Shown here piece by piece: positions 56,801 through 64,000 of a stretch of DNA of 64,000 bases. Both the position numbers and the translations under genes were made by a program. Below the pieces are notes generated by a model that was given only the letters and a program-made list of their open reading frames with translations, had not been told where the DNA came from and did no database searches. Source of the DNA: Channallabes apus (taxonomy: Eukaryota > Chordata > Actinopteri > Siluriformes > Clariidae); assembly GCA_030522415.1 (NCBI GenBank), contig CM060118.1, positions 15,070,651 through 15,134,650 of the forward strand, given 5' to 3'. The number at the start of each line of letters is the position of its first letter. Positions within the stretch are counted from its first letter, which is position 1.

Positions 56801-57238
56801 AAGCTCTCACCAAGATTCATCGGACCCTTCCCCATCACCCGAATCATAAACCCATGCTCTGTCCGTCTTGCTCTACCCCTCTCCATGCGCCGGATCAACC
56901 CCACATTTCATGTTTCCCAGATTCGTCATTTAGTCTCCTGCCCATTGTCCACCCCCCCCCAGCCCCCCCCACCCCCCCGACTCATTGATGGGGGAGAAGC
57001 CTTCACAGTTCACAAGCTCCTCAAGTCTCGCCGCCGGGGGCGGGGCCTCCAGTACTTAGTAGACTGGGAAGGCTATGGCCCTGAAGAGAGGAGTTGGGTA
57101 CCCGCCAGGTTTATCCTAGACCGTTCTCTAATCTCTGATTTCCACAGACTTCACCCCGAAGCACCTGCAAGAACGCCTGGAGGCGTTCATAGAGGGGAGG
57201 GTACTGTCATGACACGCCAAGCCACAGCTCCGTCATGA
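53879..57238 (+). CDS. pol: Retrotransposon Pol polyprotein (PR-RT-RH-IN-chromodomain)
   Basis: There are 1119 residues from the first ATG; the frame is open from 53795, overlapping gag by 64 bases in the -1 frame, so expression by frameshift is likely. Protease: DSG at 35-37. Reverse transcriptase: about 185-360, Asp288 (KLDLRNAY) and YLDD at 350-353. RNase H: Asp499, Glu542, Asp569, Asp612. Integrase: zinc finger H681/H688/C718/C721, catalytic Asp751, Asp811, Glu847 (35 residues between the last two), GPF at 982-984. Chromodomain: about 1040-1093 ([20 protein letters not shown]), which in chromoviruses steers integration to histone marks. All key residues are present. The last 11 codons and the stop lie inside the 3' LTR. 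Confidence 0.95.
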   Translation: MQGGPASVSSPDQRSCFSVTLTHGDQSYATYALVDSGADQNLISSSIVSNFKIPLTPLHQPFTVQALDGSRLSPITHRTNPVTLQFSGNHTETITFLTVQNSHAPIVLGLPWLRLHNPHIDWIKRRVLDWSPTCLSSCLRSAHMGRSLPTPQEETPDLTKLPTDYHDLRQVFSKSRATSLPPHRPYDCAIDLLPGTSPPKGRLYSLSRPEREAMEQYIKESLAAGIIRPSSSPAGAGFFFVEKKDKSLRPCIDYRGLNEITIKNRYPLPLMSSAFELLQDARIYTKLDLRNAYHLVRIREGDEWKTAFNTPTGHYEYLVVPFGLTNAPAVFQALINDVLRDFLNVFVFAYLDDILIFSRSVREHKLHVRQVLQRLLENKLYIKAEKCEFHCTSTSFLGYFISPAGIQMDPTKVKAVTDWPVPTSRRELQRFLGFANFYRRFIRSYSMVATPLTTLTSSKIPFRWNPQADIAFKDLKSRFTTAPILIFPEPSLQFIVEVDASETGVGAVLSQRSTKDAKIHPCSFFSRRLTPAERNYGIGDRELLAIKLALEEWRHWLEGADHPFLVWTDHKNLEYLKTAKRLNSRQARWSLFFSRFRFTLSYRPGSKNIKPDALSRQFSTPQDSSITEVILPPHCLVAMLQFNVERLVQQTLEREPGPSTVPPNKLFVPASVRPQVLDWAHSSRLACHPGAARTLSLLRQRFWWSTMKEDVKSLVASCDTCTRNKTTNRSPEGLLRPLPIPHRPWSHISIDFVTGLPPSQNNTCILTIVDRFSKSAHFIPLSKLPSAKETAELLINHVFRLHGLPVDIVSDRGPQFSAQFWKAFCNLVGANPSLSSGFHPQTNGQTERVNQELEKSLRCMASRDPSSWSRFLPWVEYAHNSLPTSSTGMSPFHCCLGYQPPLFPVQEKEVAVPSAQTFVRRCKRTWQHARQQLLRTVSTFQRQANRHRSPAPNYRIGQRVMLSTRDLPLKTTSRKLSPRFIGPFPITRIINPCSVRLALPLSMRRINPTFHVSQIRHLVSCPLSTPPQPPPPPRLIDGGEAFTVHKLLKSRRRGRGLQYLVDWEGYGPEERSWVPARFILDRSLISDFHRLHPEAPARTPGGVHRGEGTVMTRQATAPS
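57191..57204 (+). promoter_or_regulatory. Polypurine tract
   Basis: AGAGGGGAGGGTAC directly precedes the 3' LTR. The purine run is the expected plus-strand primer for second-strand DNA synthesis. It also codes for part of the Pol C-terminus. Confidence 0.85.
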
Positions 57239-57981
57239 TCCATGTTTGTCAACAACTCTCGCATGGCACCACGCCCCCTCTCCTCCCTGTACACCTGGAC
57301 GCTATTAGTAATCAGCCCTGTTACCTATTTAAACCACACCCTGACACTGCCTCGTCGCCAGATTATTGTGTGCCTCACTAGCCCAATCTTCCAGCGATTT
57401 TTCTTCATTGTCTATTGGATCTTGACCACGCTTTGTTTTCCCCGACCACGATTTTGTCTCTCGTTTTTGGATACTTTACTCTGGATATTTCATGTTGCCG
57501 ACCTCTTACCTGTTTACGACTACGAGCTTGGATCACGGACCCCCTCTCGTCTCTCCGGCTTCGACCTCTGCCTGCTTCACGACAACGATTAGCCCTCGCG
57601 GCTCGCTGAGCTCTCTCCCCCTCCATCCACACCGGCATCTCATCGCGGAGCTCTCTCTCTGCATGCGCTCGCTCTGCGCGCCGCCACAGCTCAAGCTCAC
57701 GCTGCACGCGCCTGCATTGATCCCAGCTGTCACTCGCGCCGGCTCGCGCACTTCCGTGTTTACGCTACGCTTGCGTCACACGCATCGCCTCCCCATCTCG
57801 ACACAGTCACGAGCTGGTACTCCGTGTTTCCGCATTTCGGCGAAGCCTCCTGCCTGCATAAGGTATTTTGCAACGCGGAATTTAATCACTGCCCTGCCTG
57901 CTTCACTGTTCACAAGCACCACTGTCTCCCATTTACCCTGTCTGCACTTGGATCCCTCACGCCCCCTAGCGGCCCCTGACA
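57205..57981 (+). repeat. 3' LTR
   Basis: 777 bases, the same length as the 5' LTR and apparently the same sequence at a constant offset of 5053. The first 34 bases encode the end of Pol. CTGTG, the target duplication, follows at 57982-57986. Confidence 0.96.
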
Positions 57982-59081
57982 CTGTGGGCAAATAAAGTGT
58001 CATCTGATCTCGGTATGAGGAGCACAGAATTATGTTAGAGAACATCCAACATCATGAAGACCAAGGAGCTGTTGAAGCATGTCCGGTTCTGAAAAAAGCA
58101 GTAATCAAAATCTTGGCTTCTGGCATGAGGACAAGCCTAAGCATACTGAATGTGTAAGAATGTCAAAGTCAAAGCCCTAAATCCAACTGAGATTCAGGTA
58201 TTCACTGTTATATCAGAGCTTGCTAGAACAATGCTCCCAAGAAGAATATATGTGATATTCATGGAGACGGTACTGTACAGTATATTGAGAATCTTGTGAA
58301 AGAATAATGGGGCTTGTGGCTCAGTACTGAGTTTTATTATTATTATTATTATTATTTTTGCATCCAGGTGGTCCGTAATCCATGTATTTTGATTAGGCAT
58401 ATGTTTTATGCCAGTTGCCTTTGGCTTAGCAATAAGAGGTCACTGGCTTGTGTAACTCTGGTGTCCGGGTTTGGTGCACTGCTCAGGCCTCCCGCATGGA
58501 AAAATTATACTACTGAAGTGCACTTAACTCTATACTAAGTCTACATTTTTAAAAGAAAGTCAAAAGATTTTCTTCTTAAATTTAACTAAAAGATTTTTTT
58601 TCCTCTAATAATTGTTGTTTATCTGATTTTGGTGATTTAGTGGTTGTTTACAGCATGATTTCCCCCCAATCAGTACAGTATGTTCCCTGTCAAAAAGTTT
58701 ACTTTTTTGTAAACAGACCTTATAAATTTGATTTACCTTTAATTTCATCTTTGTGCTTTCAGTGTTTATTTTCATGAAAGATGGTGAGAAAGACCATTCT
58801 TTTACTTGCAGTAAAGCCTGCAGCATCATATTTGCTGATTATGTTTCAGGATGTGTGCAGTGCGAAAACCGAATGACCTTGGTCTGTCACAGATAATCAG
58901 AATGTTTTTTTTTTCTATCCAGTCTATATATCGCAAAAATATTTTTTACGCTTGGCTAAGCTGGAAAAGGTTGGTCTCTTTTATAAAGATGATTTATTAA
59001 AAAGAGTAATGGAAATGGGTTTTGGAATAAATGATAATGTAAGGAGTGTGATCCACATGTTTCAACACTGCATGTACAGGA

Positions 59082-59092
<11 letters not shown>

Positions 59093-59166
<74 letters not shown>

Positions 59167-59197
59167 TATATAGTATACATACACTGTATATGCTGTG

Positions 59198-59276
<79 letters not shown>
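59093..59276. repeat. Two long (TA)n tracts
   Basis: There are TA runs at about 59095-59164 and 59202-59276, separated by about 38 bases containing GTATACATACACTGTATATG. A hAT-like element starts directly after the second run. Confidence 0.95.
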
Positions 59277-59277
<1 letters not shown>

Positions 59278-59278
<1 letters not shown>

Positions 59279-61001
59279 AGGGTTTGACATTAACTTTTTT
59301 GCTCACTGGCCGATGTGGCTAGTGGATTTCCGGAGTCACTAGAAAAAAACTGCAGTTTTTTCTTCACCATGATACGTTAATGTTTGTTAGATCTAGATTT
59401 ACTTAGAAATGACAGCATACACTGTATCACTATAGTAGTAGTCAAGTATTCAGTACTGTTAAGATACAGTAGCTCCCAATATAAAAACATGCAAACATGA
59501 ACAGTATATTCTGCTTATTGAACTTAAATTCAAGCCTCTTACCACATGAAATTGAAAAATAACAGATTCAGTACAACTGAACTCATTCTGATATTAAAAA
59601 TACAGCAACTCAGAACATTTATCATTTTAGTGTGTTGTGTCCTATTACCAGGTATTATTATTCATTATGTATTATTATATCAGAATTCTGAGTTAGGACA
59701 ATGGACTCTGGTCCATCTTGTAGTGTTGACTCTTTATAGTGTGAGGTAATTCAAACAAATGGTGAATTTTCTATCATTCAACATGAAATCTAAATAGATT
59801 TTAATAGTGATTACTTTTTATATATATATATAATCAGTAAATAACCTACAGTATGCGAAAGGAGCAAACATTCTCATCCTGTTGAGAAGCAATAGCCCTT
59901 TAAGGAAATGATACACACACACACCAAACAGGAAGTAAAAGTGTGTGTGTGTGTGTGTGCGTGTTAGTGATGGGAAGTTCGAATCATTTTAGTGACTCGG
60001 TTCTTTGAATCTCATTCATCAAAATGAACGAATCTTTTTTTGAGTCATTTCGTTCGTTTGATCAGAAATAAATTAAAATGTTGTGTTTTCAATAAACATA
60101 CCCCCAATACGTCTACATACACAAATTTTGGTTATAGTTCCAGTTATGAAAATTTTACAATGTAACTAAGGACATATTATAATAAACAGAATGAGCAGCT
60201 CACCTCTTATATCTTCTTCTGAGTCGTTCGTTCTTTTGAATCTATAGTATGAAGGTAAAACAGTAGCAAAACCCGAGAGCTTGCAAATTTGAATGTGAGA
60301 ACTTGTAAAATTAATAGTTGTATTTGTAAGTTGAAATTTATACTCACAGCTCTGATGTGTACACCTGTGTTTTGAATTCGAAATTGCAGATTAATAGTGA
60401 CAAATGTGTAAAGTGTCACTCACATAAAGAAAATGACAGGCACAGTTGTGTACTACACAATTATCTTTGCGCTTTAACATAGCGTCTATGGGAGTCACGT
60501 GTTAAAAGAACGAACAACTCGAGACTTGAAAACGTATTGCTGAGAATCGTTCAATACTGTTTCCTGTATATAACATACGGAGGTTTTGCGATGCTTTGCG
60601 CATGCGCGCCCAATAGAAAATGAACTAATCACTCTCCGCGACGACTCGTTTATCTGAGTCATGTTAAAGATTCGTTCAAAAGGAACGAATCGTTCATGAA
60701 CGACCGATCACTAGGTTGTGTGTGTGTGTGTGTGTGTGTGCGCGCGCAGTGCATGTGTGAACATGTGTAGAGAGAGGTATTAAATGTCCTCATTACATTC
60801 ATGCGTCTTTTATGCGCGTGATATTACGTTGCAATGCGTTTATTATATTGCATGACTTTAGAGAAAACTACAACAAAAATATATTGTCATACCAAAGAAT
60901 AAACTACCCGTCAAAGTGGCTAGTGAGACTAAAGTTATTACCCGCCACAGCCGAATTTTACCCGCATTTGGCGGGCGGGCGAGTGCCAATGTCAAACCCT
61001 G
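59278..61001. mobile_element. hAT-like non-autonomous element, outer
   Basis: The left end CAGGGTTTGACATTAACTTT and the right end ...GCCAATGTCAAACCCTG are complementary over the terminal 12-15 bases. Subterminal GTGGCTAGTG occurs at both ends. Flanks are TA-rich (ATATATAC and ATATACTG), so a target duplication is only partly readable. No transposase frame is visible. A second element and GT tracts lie inside. Confidence 0.65.
59965..60713. mobile_element. hAT-like element nested in the 59278 element
   Basis: The left end TAGTGATGGGAAGTTCGAAT and the complement of the right end, TAGTGATCGGTCGTTCATGA, form inverted repeats; many CGAATC/GATTCG words follow inside each. It sits between two GT-rich tracts (59941-59964 and 60717-60741), which suggests insertion into a GT microsatellite. 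The target duplication is not exact. Confidence 0.65.
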
Positions 61002-61159
61002 ATATACTGTATACGTATATATATATATATATACACCATATTATATGCTGTACCAATTTTGTTATACATGTACATGTACCTACTGTATGTACAAAATCAT
61101 TCAGTATTTCCATATATAACTTGAACATTAATAAATAAATAACATTACAGGAGAATATA

Positions 61160-61731
61160 TGCATGGCTATAAAGAAAAAATATATAGTACAAGACAGACC
61201 AGTTTCCTGATGGAAACAAATAACCTAATGCACGCTCATGGGATTTGCATAAAAATAGAAAGGAGAGAGTGTGACAAAGTTACCAGAAGAACTCATATTC
61301 TCTAGCAAACTCAGTAAATCCTAACAGCTGTTTATTTTTTTTTTTTTTACCTTTATTTAACCAGACAAGACAGATTAAGAACAGGTTTCTTATTTACAAC
61401 TGTGGCCTGGCAAAACTGCACAAATCTGTGTCTAAAACTCCTGATTTTAAGCAACGAGTTTTCACTCCAAATATTGTCTGTTTATTTTATTACTCTTTAT
61501 TGCTCTTTATAGAAGTTTCTTTTATGCAGAAATGTTTTCAAAAGCATCTTTTGCTTATGCCATATTTCTGTATGTGCCCAAAACATTTGCACAATACTGT
61601 AAGTAAAACAGCTGTTAGGTTTTACTGAGCTTGCTGGAGTATATGAGTTCTTCTGGTAACTTTGTCACACTCGCTCCTTTCTATTTTTATGCAAATGCCA
61701 GGAGCGTATATAAAGATAGCCATGCAGAGGA
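61160..61731. mobile_element. Fold-back (long inverted-repeat) element
   Basis: The left arm (about 61232-61332) contains ATTTGCATAAAAATAGAAAG, GAGTGTGACAAAGTTACCAG, AAGAACTCATAT and CCTAACAGCTGTTT. The right arm (about 61607-61710) is its complement with few mismatches. Outer words ATGCATGGCTAT (61159) and ATAGCCATGCA (61713) also pair. The loop of about 280 bases includes a poly-T run and ACCTTTATTTAACCAGACAA. No coding frame. Confidence 0.8.
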
Positions 61732-61911
61732 CATGGTACTCTTCTGATAAATAAAAATAAACTTTTTCTTGGTTAAATTAAGCAAAATACAACTCATCGT
61801 AACCTGGATTAGCATAAAGCAGTTTCTGGAGACAAACGAATGAATATTGAACCTCAACTAAATTTCTTTTTTTCTTTTATTTAACATGGGGGGAAAAAAC
61901 TACTGTATATA

Positions 61912-63537
61912 CAGTGGTGTGAAAAACTATTTGCCCCCTTCCTGATTTCTTATTCTTTTGCATGTTTGTCACACTTAAATGTTTCTGCTCATCAAAAGCC
62001 GTTAACTATTAGTCAAAGATAACATAACTGAACACAAAATGCAGTTTTTAAATGAAGGTTTACGTTATTAAGGGAGAAAAAAAACTGCAAATCTACATGG
62101 CCCTGTGTGAAAACGTGATTGCCCCCCTTGTTAAAAAATAACTTAACTGTGGTTTATCACACCTGAGTTCAATTTCTGTAGTCACCCCCAGGCCTGATTA
62201 CTGCCACACCTGTTTCAATCAAGAAATCACTTAAATAGGAGCTACCTGACACAGAGAAGTAGACCAAAAGCACCTCAAAAGCTAGACATCATGCCAAGAT
62301 CCAAAGAAATTCAGGAACAAATGAGAACAAAAGTAATTGAGATGTATCAGTCTGGTAAAGGTTATAAAGCCATTTCTAAAGCTTTGGGACTCCAGCGAAC
62401 CACAGTGAGAGCCATTATCCACAAATGGCAAAAACATGGAACAGTGGAGAACCTTCCCAGGAGTGGCCGGCCGACCAAAATTACCCCAAGAGCGCAGAGA
62501 CGACTCATCCGAGAGGCCACAAAAGACCCCAGGACAACATCTAAAGAACTGCAGGCCTCACTTGCCTCAATTAAGGTCAGTGTTCACGACTCCAACATAA
62601 GAAAGAGACTGGGCAAAAACAGCCTGCATGGCAGATTTCCAAGGCGCAAACCACTTTTAAGCAAAAAGAACATTAAGGCTCGTCTCAATTTTGCTAAAAA
62701 ACATCTCAATGATTGCCAAGACTTTTGGGAAAATACCTTGTGGACCGACGAGAATACTTTTGAAGTTGAACTTTTTGGAAAGTGTGTGTCCCGTTACATC
62801 TGGCGTAAAAGTAACACAGCATTTCAGAAAAAGAACATCATACCAACAGTAAAATATGGTGGTGGTAGTGTGATGGTCTGGGGTTGTTTTGCTGCTTCAG
62901 GACCTGGAAGGCTTGCTGTGATAGATGGAACCATGAATTCTACTGTCTACCAAAAAATCCTGAAGGAGAATGTCCGGCCATCTGTTCGTCAACTCAAGCT
63001 GAAGCGATCTTGGGTGCTGCAGCAGGACAATGACCCAAAACACACCAGCAAATCCACCTCTGAATGGCTGAAGAAAAACAAAATGAAGACTTTGGAGTGG
63101 CCTAGTCAAAGTCCTGACCTGAATCCTATTGAGATGTTGTGGCATGACCTTAAAAAGGCGGTTCATGCTAGAAAACCCTCAAAAAAAGCTGAATTACAAC
63201 AATTCTGCAAAGATGAGTGGGCCAAAATTCCTCCAGAGCGCTGTAAAAGACTCGTTGCAAGTTATCACAAACGCTTAATTGCAGTTATTGCTGCTAAGGG
63301 TGGCACAACCAGTTATTAGGTTCAGGTGGCAATTACATTTTCACACAGGGCCATGTAGGTTTGAAAATTTTTTCTCCCTAAATAATAAAACCCCTCATTT
63401 AAAAACTGCATTTTGTGTTTACTTGTGTTATCTTTGACTAATAGTTAAATGTGTTTGATGATCAGAAACATTTTGTGTGACAAACATGCAAAAGAATAAG
63501 AAATCAGGAGGGGGGCAAATAGTTTTTCACACCACTT
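61912..63537 (+). mobile_element. Tc1-type DNA transposon C (DD34E), apparently intact
   Basis: The left end CAGTGGTGTGAAAAACTATT is mirrored at the right (AATAGTTTTTCACACCACT-T). TA flanks both sides (61910-61911 and 63538-63539). The inverted repeats are about 210 bp with an inner copy region (CATGGCCCTGTGTGAAAACG and its complement near 63332-63352). The terminal base on the right differs from the left. The single transposase frame is uninterrupted. Confidence 0.95.
62291..63319 (+). CDS. Tc1-type DD34E transposase, full length
   Basis: This 342-residue protein, the usual Tc1 length, binds the terminal repeats and moves the element between TA sites in the nucleus. It starts MPRSKEIQEQ, the normal start of this fish family (Passport-like by my recollection). 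Residues 10-50 form the first helix-turn-helix (GYKAISKALGLQRTTVRAI), GRPTK at 59-63 is the linker motif, and a second helix-turn-helix follows. Catalytic residues are Asp153 (LWTDE), Asp246 (QQDNDPKH) and Glu281 (NPIEMLW), with 34 residues between the last two. Gly-rich YGGGSVMVWGCFAASGPG is complete. After Asp153 the text ENTFEVELFG seems two residues longer than in relatives I remember. It ends GGTTSY, as expected. Confidence 0.93.
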   Translation: MPRSKEIQEQMRTKVIEMYQSGKGYKAISKALGLQRTTVRAIIHKWQKHGTVENLPRSGRPTKITPRAQRRLIREATKDPRTTSKELQASLASIKVSVHDSNIRKRLGKNSLHGRFPRRKPLLSKKNIKARLNFAKKHLNDCQDFWENTLWTDENTFEVELFGKCVSRYIWRKSNTAFQKKNIIPTVKYGGGSVMVWGCFAASGPGRLAVIDGTMNSTVYQKILKENVRPSVRQLKLKRSWVLQQDNDPKHTSKSTSEWLKKNKMKTLEWPSQSPDLNPIEMLWHDLKKAVHARKPSKKAELQQFCKDEWAKIPPERCKRLVASYHKRLIAVIAAKGGTTSY

Positions 63538-64000
63538 TATATGTACATGGAGTTGAGTAGTTTTGCTGCTTTTAATTACTTTTACATCAGCTTTAGGATG
63601 ATTAATGTTGATGGATTTTTTCACAACATTTTCTTTCTCTTTTTTAAGAAATGTGATGTGTGGGGCAAATTTAAAACTGTTAAATACTGTATGTAAATCT
63701 CCTAAGGTCTAACAAAAACTAAATTCAGTAGTTATAACATCAAGTTCGGGTCAACAGATCCTATGACTTTAAGGGTGAGTGAGGGAGGCAGTTACAACAC
63801 CTCCCGAATACAAGTTCTCTATGAGAATCTCATGAAAGTTTTCATCCTTGAAAAGTAGCTGATGCATCAGAAAAGGGCAGAGATGTCTGATTTAGTGGTC
63901 TGCTTAACGGCAGCACTGACGCACCTATTTGAAAAACTACTCAGTGAGCATCAGTTCTTTCCCATTTAATGCGTGACTGTTCCACTATGTGTGACCTCTA

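Larger units (their letters stand above)
52152..57981 (+). mobile_element. Complete Ty3/gypsy LTR retrotransposon, Tf1/sushi-type with chromodomain
   Basis: Two 777-bp LTRs (52152-52928 and 57205-57981) begin TGTCATGACACGCC and end CCCCTGACA. I found no difference between them. CTGTG flanks both sides (52147-52151 and 57982-57986), a 5-bp target duplication. Between the LTRs lie a self-complementary primer site, gag, pol (protease, RT, RNase H, integrase, chromodomain) and a polypurine tract; both reading frames are uninterrupted. Identical LTRs imply a very recent insertion. The C-rich, higher-GC composition contrasts with the AT-rich intron. It is in the same orientation as KHDRBS2. Confidence 0.96.
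48913..64000 (+). other. KHDRBS2: 5' part of KHDRBS2 intron 5 (at least 15 kb)
   Basis: The intron starts GTATGG and its acceptor lies beyond the window. Contents are Tc1 and mariner-like fossils, a complete LTR retrotransposon, (TA)n tracts, nested hAT-like elements, a fold-back element and an intact Tc1 element. I see nothing classifiable in about 48915-49580, 50335-51505, 57990-59090 and 63540-64000. Confidence 0.8.

Noticed and set aside
59083..59342. Tyr-Ile repeat frames in the (TA)n tracts, and the similar one at 31835-32032
   Set aside because: These are translation artefacts of dinucleotide repeats.
48913..64000. KHDRBS2 exon 6 (RG/proline-rich)
   Set aside because: No host frame rich in Arg-Gly and Pro flanked by splice sites is visible. 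The Pro-rich frames here belong to the LTR element.

Overview
The window is vertebrate genomic DNA, almost certainly from a teleost fish. It holds widely spaced, spliced exons with GT/AG borders, several Tc1-like and hAT DNA transposons, many tRNA-derived SINEs, dense CA/TA microsatellites and a chromodomain-bearing Ty3/gypsy retrotransposon. There are no operons, Shine-Dalgarno sites, CRISPR arrays or bacterial genes.

The only host gene I can support is KHDRBS2 (SLM-1), a STAR-family, KH-domain RNA-binding splicing regulator on the + strand. Four consecutive coding exons are present at 4221-4348, 31424-31540, 39456-39602 and 48785-48912. By comparison with the mammalian gene they correspond to exons 2-5. 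Together they encode the end of QUA1, the whole KH domain with its GPRG loop, the QUA2 segment and the start of the RG-rich region. All splice phases agree. The first exon (start codon) and the exons for the RG/proline-rich and tyrosine-rich C-terminus were not found and should lie outside the window. Nearly all the rest is intron.

Layout: 1-4220 is the end of intron 1, with two SINEs and a hAT-like remnant. 4349-31423 is intron 2. It holds a frameshifted DD34E Tc1 element (6119-7700), a decayed DD37E Tc1-like element (8512-10061), a hAT element with 8-bp target duplication (15324-16562), a PIF/Harbinger transposase fragment (about 21855-22125), several SINEs, and a diverged ~215-bp non-coding sequence present twice (19158 and 28264). 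31541-39455 is intron 3, rich in SINEs and (CCAT/GGAT)n hairpin repeats, with a 380-bp MITE inside a SINE. 39603-48784 is intron 4, with a Tc1 fossil, a SINE cluster and a 686-bp hAT MITE carrying a nested SINE. 48913-64000 is the start of intron 5.

Intron 5 contains the two youngest-looking elements. The first is a complete 5.83-kb Tf1/sushi-type Ty3/gypsy chromovirus-like retrotransposon (52152-57981). Its 777-bp LTRs look identical, it has a CTGTG target duplication and intact gag and pol, and an 11-nt segment next to the LTR is perfectly complementary to the predicted transcript 5' end, as in self-primed Tf1-group elements. The second is a Tc1 element (61912-63537) with an uninterrupted 342-residue DD34E transposase.

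The most interesting leads are the self-priming architecture and a 169-codon leader ORF of the retrotransposon, the duplicated non-coding block in intron 2, the ~105-bp duplication bracketing KHDRBS2 exon 4, and a long fold-back element at 61160-61731. No computation was possible: repeat family names, identities and boundaries come from reading by eye.
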